NCBI GenBank assembly: GCA_029052615.1
Contig: JAIDIR010000209.1
Coordinates: forward strand, 1-6,280
DNA: 6,280 nucleotides
Origin: Clostridia bacterium
GTDB taxonomy: Bacteria; Bacillota; Clostridia; Christensenellales; Borkfalkiaceae
Direction of reading: 5' to 3'
Shown: one piece after another, positions 1-5,597 of the stretch
How the letters are laid out: each line of letters starts with the position of its first letter
Numbering within the stretch: position 1 is the first letter of the stretch
Position numbers and translations under genes: made by a program
The notes under the pieces: generated by a model
Seen by the model: only the letters and a program-made list of their open reading frames with translations
Told to the model about the DNA's origin: nothing
The model's database searches: none

Positions 1-1
1 G

Positions 2-10
2 TGTTATAAT
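2..10 (+). promoter_or_regulatory. Candidate extended -10 promoter element (TGTTATAAT)
   Basis: The string matches the extended -10 consensus TGnTATAAT exactly. It lies just beyond the 3' end of the minus-strand membrane-protein gene and points rightward. A transcript starting near position 17 would run antisense through that gene and reach purE with a leader of roughly 370 nt. The -35 region would fall outside the window, so it cannot be checked. A chance match in AT-rich intergenic DNA is quite possible. Confidence 0.25.
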
Positions 11-35
11 TAGGCTGAGCTTTGAAAATGTTGTG

Positions 36-338
36 TTACGCGGCGATAAAAGTAAATCCCGAGCGGAACGCAATTACGCAAAACCAGACGTTTAAAACGG
101 CAATTACGGGCAGTAAAATCATAAGCACCATGTTCTTCAGTTTGAAACGGGTTATGAACATGGTTACGTATATGCCGATTGCTCCGCCCAGCAGTGCGGA
201 AAGTATAAGCTTACCGTCACCGGTATTCAATTTGCTCTCGTCCATAAGGTATTCGTTCCGCAGGGATATTAGCAGAATTACCGAATAGACGTTGACTGCC
301 ACTATGTAGGCGGCAAAAATGATGTAAAGAAGCAGCAT
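36..338 (-). CDS. Small membrane protein, possibly DUF1294-like
   Basis: A 100-residue hydrophobic protein read on the minus strand, divergent from purE. I see three likely membrane segments, at about residues 3-25, 43-62 and 68-90, separated by a polar stretch (about 26-42, with DESK and TGDGK) and a short basic loop (RFKLK, 64-68). The second segment carries SALLGGAIG, which resembles the ALLGG(S/A)LG core of DUF1294 membrane proteins, a family of unknown function and similar length; the match is from memory. The ATG at 338 is the only start available, because the in-frame codons upstream run to a TAG (complement of 360-362) without another start. No clear Shine-Dalgarno site precedes it, so expression may be weak or leaderless. 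The membrane-protein call is firmer than the family call. Nothing links it to purine synthesis except position. Confidence 0.6.
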   Translation of the reverse strand: MLLLYIIFAAYIVAVNVYSVILLISLRNEYLMDESKLNTGDGKLILSALLGGAIGIYVTMFITRFKLKNMVLMILLPVIAVLNVWFCVIAFRSGFTFIAA

Positions 339-385
339 ATAAAAATAGTATGCCGCAAACTAAGAAGTTCATACGGGAGATAATC
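339..385. other. Divergent intergenic gap upstream of purE
   Basis: This 47-bp AT-rich gap separates the divergent membrane-protein gene from purE. The best -10-like strings for purE are TATAAA (338-343) and TAGTAT (346-351), but neither has a convincing -35 at the right spacing. TTGACT at 292-297, inside the neighbouring gene, is a good -35 match but has no -10 partner 16-18 bp on. No PurR-box pair (CCGAAC type) or purine riboswitch is recognisable. The operon promoter is therefore unresolved. Confidence 0.4.
375..379 (+). promoter_or_regulatory. Ribosome binding site of purE (GGGAG)
   Basis: GGGAG sits 6 nt before the ATG at 386 and decides the start of purE. An in-frame ATG at 350 has no such site and would add 12 residues that do not belong to the PurE fold. 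Confidence 0.85.
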
Positions 386-883
386 ATGGCAAAAGTAGCT
401 GTAGTTATGGGTTCTAAGTCCGACCTGGGCGTCGTTAAGTCGGCGGTTACCGCTTTGAAGGAGTTCGGAATAGAAGTAGAAGTGCGCGTCATTTCGGCGC
501 ACAGAACGCCCGACGAAGCGCACGACTTTGCAAAGAACGCCGCAAAAAACGGAATTGAAGTCATAATCTGCGCGGCGGGCAAGGCGGCTCACCTCGGCGG
601 AGTTATGGCGGCTTATACCACGCTGCCGGTTATAGGACTGCCCATAAAGACTGATATGATGGGCGGGCTTGACAGCTTGCTTTCCATCGTACAGATGCCT
701 TCGGGCATACCCGTTGCGACGGTAGGGGTGAACGGCGGAGAAAACGCGGGTATCCTTGCGGCGCAGATTTTGGGAATTAAGTATCCCGAAATTGCAAACA
801 AGCTTGCCGCTTACAAGCATAAAATGAAACACAAAATCAACTCGGACGACGCTGCCGTACAAAAGGAAGCGGCGGAGTTTTGA
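386..883 (+). CDS. purE: PurE, N5-carboxyaminoimidazole ribonucleotide mutase (AIR carboxylase catalytic subunit)
   Basis: This cytoplasmic enzyme produces CAIR, step 6 of purine synthesis. The 165-residue length is normal for bacterial PurE. Visible motifs are GSKSD (9-13, phosphate and ribose binding), SAHRTP (37-42, with His39 at the position of the E. coli general acid His45), AGKAAHL (64-70) and SLLSIVQMPSGIPVATV (97-113). SAHRTP and the long downstream block resemble class I PurE, which normally works with PurK on N5-CAIR. Two details differ from E. coli: AHLPG reads AHLGG, and the loop after PVATV is about two residues shorter (GVNGGENA). I believe such variants occur in clostridial PurE. 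No purK is present in the window. It is the first gene of the operon and is followed by a terminator-like hairpin, so it may be transcribed more than the genes after it. Confidence 0.96.
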   Translation: MAKVAVVMGSKSDLGVVKSAVTALKEFGIEVEVRVISAHRTPDEAHDFAKNAAKNGIEVIICAAGKAAHLGGVMAAYTTLPVIGLPIKTDMMGGLDSLLSIVQMPSGIPVATVGVNGGENAGILAAQILGIKYPEIANKLAAYKHKMKHKINSDDAAVQKEAAEF

Positions 884-895
884 CGAACGTAAAGT

Positions 896-918
896 ACCCG
901 CATACAGTGCGGGTTTTT
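896..918 (+). terminator. Intrinsic terminator-like hairpin between purE and purC
   Basis: ACCCGCA (896-902) and TGCGGGT (908-914) form a perfect 7-bp stem with a 5-nt loop, followed by T at 914-918. AACG (886-889) and CGTT (920-923) could add an outer stem. It starts 13 nt after the purE stop, in the only long gap of the operon (884-968). The T-run is short and broken by GCG, so I infer a partial terminator or mRNA-stabilising hairpin that lowers expression of purC and later genes relative to purE. I see no convincing promoter between it and purC. Confidence 0.65.
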
Positions 919-968
919 GCGTTAAAAAAGTAAACTTAAAAACAAATCTTTAAGGAGATAAATACATT

Positions 969-1691
969 ATGGAAAAGAAAGAGCAGCTTTACGAAGGCAA
1001 GGCAAAAAAGGTCTTTGCAACCGAAAACCCCGATTACGTTATCGTATCGTATAAGGACGACGCGACCGCGTTCAACGGGCTTAAAAAGGGTACCATTTCT
1101 GGCAAGGGCGTCATCAACAACAAGATGAGCAATCTTATGATGCAGATGCTTGAAAGCAAGGGTATTCCCACCCATTTCGTAGAGCAGATAGACGACAGAA
1201 ATACGGTCGTTAAAAAGGTTCAGATAGTTCCTCTGGAAGTCATTATAAGAAACGTGGCGGCGGGCAGCTTCTCCAAAAAATACGGCGTAGTAGAAGGCAC
1301 CAAGCTTGCAAACCCCACCATAGAATTTTCCTATAAGAACGACGACCTGGGCGATCCTCTTATCAACAATTACCACGCTCTTGCGCTCAACCTTGCAACC
1401 AAGGAAGAGATTGATACCATAACCAAAATGGCGTTCGCGGTAAACGACGCTATGAAGGCGTTCTTCAAGCAGCTTAAAATCGACCTTATCGACTTCAAGC
1501 TCGAGTTCGGCAGATTTAAGGGACAGATAGTTCTTGCGGACGAAATTTCTCCCGATACCTGCCGCTTCTGGGAGGCAGACAGCTGGGATACGACCAAGCA
1601 CGTCAGCCTGGATAAGGACAGATTCCGCCGCGACCTCGGCGGCGTAGAGGACGCATATCAGGAAGTATTCAAGCGCCTTACGGGAGAGTAA
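969..1691 (+). CDS. purC: PurC, phosphoribosylaminoimidazole-succinocarboxamide (SAICAR) synthase
   Basis: This soluble ATP-dependent ligase joins CAIR, the product of the PurE step, to L-aspartate to give SAICAR (step 7). The 240 residues match the usual bacterial length of about 235-240. Family motifs appear in order: LYEGKAKKVF at 7-16 (nucleotide-binding N-terminal lobe), DDATAFNG at 30-37, PLEVIIRNVAAGS at 88-100 (signature 1), GDPLINN at 128-134, LIDFKLEFG at 173-181 (signature 2) and LADEISPDTCRFW at 189-201. No key residue looks missing. The ATG at 969 is preceded by AAGGAG (952-957) with an 11-nt gap, slightly long but the only good site. The stop is 6 nt before the next gene, whose Shine-Dalgarno sequence lies inside the last purC codons, so the two are probably translationally linked. 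Confidence 0.97.
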   Translation: MEKKEQLYEGKAKKVFATENPDYVIVSYKDDATAFNGLKKGTISGKGVINNKMSNLMMQMLESKGIPTHFVEQIDDRNTVVKKVQIVPLEVIIRNVAAGSFSKKYGVVEGTKLANPTIEFSYKNDDLGDPLINNYHALALNLATKEEIDTITKMAFAVNDAMKAFFKQLKIDLIDFKLEFGRFKGQIVLADEISPDTCRFWEADSWDTTKHVSLDKDRFRRDLGGVEDAYQEVFKRLTGE

Positions 1692-1697
1692 TAGTCT

Positions 1698-3119
1698 ATG
1701 GGCGGTTTTTTCGGTTCGGTTAAAAAGAGCAGCGCCGTATTCGACGTGTTTATCGGCACCGACTATCATTCGCACCTGGGCACCAAGCGCGGAGGTATGG
1801 CGGCATACGATAAGGCTGTCGGTTTACAGCGCGAAATTCACAATATAGAAAACGCACCTTTCAGAACCAAATTCGAAAAGGTGGTTAACGAGATGACTGG
1901 TAACGCCGCAATAGGCTGCATAAGCGATACCGACCCTCAGCCCCTTTTAATGGTTTCCAAGGTGGGAACCTACGCAATCTGCACGATAGGCGTTATAAAC
2001 AATGCTGACAAGCTTATAAAGGACGTGCTTTCCACGGGCGGATATTTCGACGCTATGACGGGCAGCAAGGTCAACACTAACGAGCTGGTTGCCGCGCTTA
2101 TCAACAGCAAGGACAGCTACGTGGAAGGCATACGCTACGCGCAGGAGCAGGTGGAGGGCACGGCCTCGATACTCTTGCTTACCGATAAGGGTACGCTTAT
2201 CGCCGCAAGGGATAAGGTCGGCAGGCTTCCCATACATCTCGGCAAATGCGCCGACGGTTATTGCGCGTCGTTCGAAAGCTTTGCGTACAGAAAACTCGGC
2301 TACACGGACGAGCGCGAGCTCGGTCCCGGTGAAATAGTCGAAATATCTGCGGACGGAATAACGCAGCTTGCGCCTCCGGGTGAAAAGATGCGCATATGCG
2401 CGTTCCTATGGTCGTACTACGGTTATCCGACTTCCAGTTACGAAGGCGTGAACGTGGAAATGATGCGCTGCAAGAACGGTGAAATTTTTGCAAAGAGCGA
2501 CGCAAAGACCCACGACATGCACGAAATAGATTACGTCGGCGGTGTTCCCGATTCTGGTACGCCCCACGCGATAGGCTATGCGAACGCGTGCAGAGTTCCC
2601 TTTGCGCGTCCCTACATAAAATATACGCCGACGTGGTCGCGCAGCTTTATGCCCGTCAATCAGAAGGAGCGCAATAAAGTTGCGAAAATGAAGCTTATTC
2701 CCGTTCACGAGTTTATCGAAGGGAAAAGGCTGTTGCTCGTCGACGATTCCATAGTCCGCGGCACGCAGCTTAAGGAAACGGTTGATTTCCTCTATTCGCA
2801 CGGCGCCAAAGCGGTGCATATGCGTTCGGCTTGTCCGCCCATAATGTACGGCTGCAAATACCTGAATTTCTCGCGTTCGTCGGGTGATATGGATCTGATT
2901 ACCCGCCGCACCATGGCGGAGCTTGAAGGCGACGAGGCCGTTAAACATATGGACGAATACAGCGACGGAAACACCGAGCGCGGCAGGGCAATGCGCAAGG
3001 CAATCTGCGACAAGTTCCAGTTTGAAAGTCTGGAATTCCAGTCGATAGAGGGGCTTATTGAGGCAATCGGAATAGAGCCCTGCAAACTTTGCACTTACTG
3101 CTGGACGGGCAAGGAGTAA
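1698..3119 (+). CDS. PurF paralogue: PRPP-binding phosphoribosyltransferase with a degenerate class II glutaminase domain
   Basis: A 473-residue protein with the two-domain PurF layout. The C-terminal half has GGVPDSGTPHAIGYA (281-295), a PRPP-loop precursor region (312-331) and LLLVDDSIVRGT (345-356), so it should bind PRPP. Cysteines 234, 386, 465 and 468 line up with the four iron-sulfur ligands of Bacillus PurF; Cys462 is extra. The N-terminal half keeps the fold but not the glutaminase chemistry: the start reads MGGFFG where PurF has ECGVFG, HRGQESAG has become HLGTKRGG (26-33), the arginine-bearing HVRYSTTG segment is deleted, HNGN is TIGV (96-99), and the glutamine-binding Asp is Thr127. 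About 25-28 extra residues lie between Cys386 and Cys465. TAG at 1692 lies in frame two codons before the ATG, so no longer form exists. GGGAGAG (1682-1688) serves as its Shine-Dalgarno site. Acceptor and function are unknown; ammonia-dependent PRA synthesis or a partner role for PurF are guesses. Confidence 0.85.
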   Translation: MGGFFGSVKKSSAVFDVFIGTDYHSHLGTKRGGMAAYDKAVGLQREIHNIENAPFRTKFEKVVNEMTGNAAIGCISDTDPQPLLMVSKVGTYAICTIGVINNADKLIKDVLSTGGYFDAMTGSKVNTNELVAALINSKDSYVEGIRYAQEQVEGTASILLLTDKGTLIAARDKVGRLPIHLGKCADGYCASFESFAYRKLGYTDERELGPGEIVEISADGITQLAPPGEKMRICAFLWSYYGYPTSSYEGVNVEMMRCKNGEIFAKSDAKTHDMHEIDYVGGVPDSGTPHAIGYANACRVPFARPYIKYTPTWSRSFMPVNQKERNKVAKMKLIPVHEFIEGKRLLLVDDSIVRGTQLKETVDFLYSHGAKAVHMRSACPPIMYGCKYLNFSRSSGDMDLITRRTMAELEGDEAVKHMDEYSDGNTERGRAMRKAICDKFQFESLEFQSIEGLIEAIGIEPCKLCTYCWTGKE

Positions 3120-3130
3120 TTCTTTTTTCG

Positions 3131-3135
3131 GGTGA
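3131..3135 (+). promoter_or_regulatory. Ribosome binding site of purF (GGTGA)
   Basis: GGTGA matches the 3' part of the full Shine-Dalgarno complement and sits 5 nt before ATG 3141. The upstream GTG at 3132 would lie inside this site and has no site of its own at normal distance, so ATG 3141 is the better start. Confidence 0.65.
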
Positions 3136-3140
3136 ACCGT

Positions 3141-4553
3141 ATGAAAGAAAGTTATTTGGACGAATTTCACGAAGAGTGCGGCGTGTTCGGCGTCTATTCG
3201 CAGGAAAACCGCAACGTGGCGCATACCGTTTATTACGGGCTTTACGCTTTGCAGCACCGCGGTCAGGAAAGCGCGGGTATAGCTGTTTCATACGCGGATA
3301 AAATAAGCTACTATAAGGGAATGGGACTGGTGCCCGAGGTGTTTTCGGGCGGCAAGCTTGATACCCTTCCCGAAGGCGATATCGCCATAGGTCACGTCCG
3401 CTATTCGACTACGGGCGCAAGCCAGTTGCTGAACGCACAGCCGGTAGTATTTACGGGTAAATGCGGCAAAATGGCGCTCGCCCATAACGGAAATTTAACC
3501 AATACCAAGCAGCTGCGCGACGAACTCATAGCTTCAAATGCGGTGTTCCAGACGACGATTGATTCCGAAGTGATGGCTATTATGATAAACAGCCTTTCGG
3601 ACGGCGACCTGCTTACGGGCGTAAAGCGCGCGTGCCCCAAATTCTGCGGCTCGTACGCGCTCGTCATAATGATGACGGATAAGCTTATCGCCGTGCGCGA
3701 CCCTTACGGAATACGCCCCTTGTGCATCGGCACGATAGTGGACGACTATATAGTGGCAAGCGAAACGTGCGCGCTCGACGCGGTGTCGGCAAATTTTCTG
3801 CGCGACGTGGAGCCGGGTGAAATCGTCGTAATAGACAGCGACGGACTTCATTCGTATATGATGGACGACATTCCCGAAAAGAGCGCGATGTGCATATTCG
3901 AGTTCGTGTATTTTGCGCGTCACGATTCGGTTCTGGACGGTTGCAGCGTGTACGACGCGCGCAAAGAAGCGGGCAGGTTGCTTGCAAAAAACTACGGAGT
4001 GGATGCGGACATCGTTTCCGGCGTTCCCGATTCGGCAAACGTCGCGGCGCGCGGCTATGCGGAGGAGAGCGGTATTCCCTTCGTCGAAGCGCTGGCAAAG
4101 AACAGGTACGTTGGCAGGACTTTCATTCAGCCAGACCAGAGCCAGCGTGAAAACAGTTTAAGCGTAAAGATGAACGCACTTCGCGCCAACGTTACGGGCA
4201 AGCGCGTAATTTTAATCGACGATTCCATAGTACGCGGCACTACCATGCGCAAGATAATAAAAATGCTGCGCAACGCGGGTGCGGAGGAAGTGCACGTGCG
4301 TATCTGCTCGCCTATAATAAAGCATCCCTGCCATCTCGGCATAGATATTCAAACCTATTCGCAGTTGATAGGCGCATACAAAAACGAGCAGCAGATTTGC
4401 GAAAGTCTGGGCGCGGACAGCGTAAAATATCTGTCCGTCGAGGATTTGCTTAAAAGCTGCAATAATTCAAAGCGCAAATTCTGTCTCGGTTGCTTTAACG
4501 GCGAATATCCCTATCCGCTTTCGGGCGAAACGGACAAACTCAAATTAGAATAA
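3141..4553 (+). CDS. purF: PurF, amidophosphoribosyltransferase (glutamine PRPP amidotransferase)
   Basis: This enzyme catalyses the committed first step: PRPP plus glutamine to 5-phosphoribosylamine. The 470-residue protein is complete. A 12-residue propeptide ends in EE before Cys13 of CGVFG; cleavage there would expose the cysteine nucleophile, as in B. subtilis PurF. Glutaminase residues are all present: HRGQESAG (39-46), Arg87 in HVRYST, Asn116-Gly117 in HNGN, and Asp141 in TIDSE. The phosphoribosyltransferase half has SGVPDSAN (293-300), the flexible loop KNRYVGRTF (320-328) and VILIDDSIVRGTT (356-368). Cys251, Cys397, Cys448 and Cys451 fit the 4Fe-4S ligands of the oxygen-sensitive Bacillus-type enzyme. 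The Bacillus enzyme is inhibited by AMP and GMP; I cannot read that regulation here. It follows the catalytically altered paralogue by 21 nt and precedes purM by 24 nt. Confidence 0.97.
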   Translation: MKESYLDEFHEECGVFGVYSQENRNVAHTVYYGLYALQHRGQESAGIAVSYADKISYYKGMGLVPEVFSGGKLDTLPEGDIAIGHVRYSTTGASQLLNAQPVVFTGKCGKMALAHNGNLTNTKQLRDELIASNAVFQTTIDSEVMAIMINSLSDGDLLTGVKRACPKFCGSYALVIMMTDKLIAVRDPYGIRPLCIGTIVDDYIVASETCALDAVSANFLRDVEPGEIVVIDSDGLHSYMMDDIPEKSAMCIFEFVYFARHDSVLDGCSVYDARKEAGRLLAKNYGVDADIVSGVPDSANVAARGYAEESGIPFVEALAKNRYVGRTFIQPDQSQRENSLSVKMNALRANVTGKRVILIDDSIVRGTTMRKIIKMLRNAGAEEVHVRICSPIIKHPCHLGIDIQTYSQLIGAYKNEQQICESLGADSVKYLSVEDLLKSCNNSKRKFCLGCFNGEYPYPLSGETDKLKLE

Positions 4554-4577
4554 AAATAATACGACAGAGGTAATAAA

Positions 4578-5597
4578 ATGGCTATTTCATATAAGGACAG
4601 CGGTGTAGACGTAGAGAGAGGCTATCAGGCGGTTAAGCTCATGCGCGAGCACGTCAAATCGACTTATACCGACGGAGTGCTCGGCGACATCGGTTCGTTC
4701 GGCGGTTTCTTTTCTATGCCCAAGGGTATGGAAGAACCCGTGCTGGTTGCCGGCACGGACGGCGTAGGCACCAAGCTCAAATACGCCATAATCGCCGATA
4801 AACACGATACGATAGGTATCGACGCCGTCGCAATGTGCGTAAACGACATAGTGTGTCAGGGCGCAAAACCGCTCTTCTTTCTCGATTATTTTGCCACCGG
4901 TAAATTAAGTCCCGAAAAGGTTGCAACCGTAGTTTCTGGCGTTGCCGAGGGATGCCGTCAGTCGGGCGCAGCTTTAATAGGCGGTGAAACGGCGGAAATG
5001 CCCGGTTTCTATCCCGACGGCGATTACGATATTGCCGGCTTTGCGGTAGGCGTTGTAGACAAAAAGAAGATAATCAACGGCAGCAAAATAAAGGCGGGCG
5101 ATATTTTAATAGGTATACATTCAAGCGGTATTCACTCAAACGGCTACTCGCTTGTAAGAAAGCTTTGGGGTGAGGATATCGAGGCTCTTTCAAATTATGA
5201 CGAGGAGCTCGGTGCAAAGCCTATCGACGTGCTTCTGACCCCCACTAAAATTTACGTTGACAGCATTTTAAAGCTTATTGAAAAGGTGGACGTAAAGGGC
5301 ATTGCCCACATCACGGGCGGCGGCTTTATTGAAAACATTCCCCGCATTTTCCCCGAGGGCATAGGCTGTAAAATTCAGATGGAGTCATACGAGGTTCCCA
5401 AAATCTTCAAGATAATGCAACAGCGCGCAAATCTTAGTGACGAGCAGATTTATAACACGTTCAATATGGGTATCGGTATGGTCGTCTGCGTCGACTATAA
5501 GGACGTTGAAAAGGCAATGGATATCCTTGAAGAAAACGGCGAAGTGTGCGACGTTATCGGACAGACCGTAAATGGCAAAGGAGTCGAGCTTACGTGA
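4578..5597 (+). CDS. purM: PurM, phosphoribosylformylglycinamidine cyclo-ligase (AIR synthetase)
   Basis: PurM uses ATP to close the imidazole ring of FGAM, giving AIR (step 5), the substrate of the PurE step. The 339 residues are typical of bacterial PurM. Motifs run in the family order: YKDSGV (5-10), VAGTDGVGTKLK (57-68, ATP-binding glycine-rich region), GIDAVAMCVND (80-90), GGETAEMPGFY (135-145), SSGIHSNGYSLVRK (182-195), HITGGGFIENIPR (244-256) and FNMGIGMV (295-302). No conserved block is disrupted. AGAGGT (4566-4571) is a good Shine-Dalgarno site 6 nt before the ATG, and the first residues MAISYKDSGV fit the family N-terminus. The stop codon overlaps the purN start, so downstream translation is probably coupled. 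PurL/Q/S, which would supply FGAM, are not in the window. Confidence 0.97.
   Translation: MAISYKDSGVDVERGYQAVKLMREHVKSTYTDGVLGDIGSFGGFFSMPKGMEEPVLVAGTDGVGTKLKYAIIADKHDTIGIDAVAMCVNDIVCQGAKPLFFLDYFATGKLSPEKVATVVSGVAEGCRQSGAALIGGETAEMPGFYPDGDYDIAGFAVGVVDKKKIINGSKIKAGDILIGIHSSGIHSNGYSLVRKLWGEDIEALSNYDEELGAKPIDVLLTPTKIYVDSILKLIEKVDVKGIAHITGGGFIENIPRIFPEGIGCKIQMESYEVPKIFKIMQQRANLSDEQIYNTFNMGIGMVVCVDYKDVEKAMDILEENGEVCDVIGQTVNGKGVELT
5577..5583 (+). promoter_or_regulatory. Ribosome binding site of purN (AAAGGAG) inside purM
   Basis: A strong Shine-Dalgarno sequence within the last purM codons, 10 nt before GTG 5594. It supports GTG as the purN start over an in-frame ATG at 5546, which would add 16 residues lacking family similarity and lie deep within purM. 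Confidence 0.8.

Noticed and set aside
251..286. PurR-box-like strings (ATTCGTTCCG and ACCGAAT) upstream of purE
   Set aside because: They match the B. subtilis PurBox only in part, are spaced wrongly and lie in the coding sequence of the membrane-protein gene.
22..288. Rightward open frame (88 codons) just after the TGTTATAAT string
   Set aside because: It is antisense to the hydrophobic minus-strand gene, starts with TTG, lacks a ribosome site and resembles nothing known.
350..385. Longer purE start at ATG 350
   Set aside because: There is no Shine-Dalgarno site, and the 12 added residues precede a start with an excellent site and the normal PurE N-terminus.
302..862. Open frame on the minus strand (186 codons) opposite purE
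   Set aside because: It overlaps purE and the start of the membrane-protein gene, with an unstructured Arg/His-rich translation.
917..945. Promoter for purC after the hairpin (TTGCGT with TAAACT or TTAAAA)
   Set aside because: The spacings are 8 and about 13 bp, too short for a sigma-A type promoter, and the region is simply A-rich.
1698..1715. Missing cysteine in the paralogue as a sequencing error, frameshift or wrong start
   Set aside because: The frame is intact from start to stop, a TAG precedes the ATG by one codon, and several other glutaminase residues are changed too, so the loss is real.
936..1775. Long open frame on the minus strand (279 codons) opposite purC
   Set aside because: It lies fully opposite a strongly supported gene, has no recognisable family, and arises from the codon bias of purC.
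3132..3140. GTG 3132 as the purF start
   Set aside because: It lies inside the GGGTGA that serves ATG 3141. The AAGGAG at 3111-3116 is 15 nt away from it and is explained by the last Lys-Glu codons of the paralogue.
2406..3257. Long open frame on the minus strand (283 codons) opposite the PurF paralogue and the start of purF
   Set aside because: It spans two real genes on the other strand and its translation shows no domain I recognise; it is a shadow frame.
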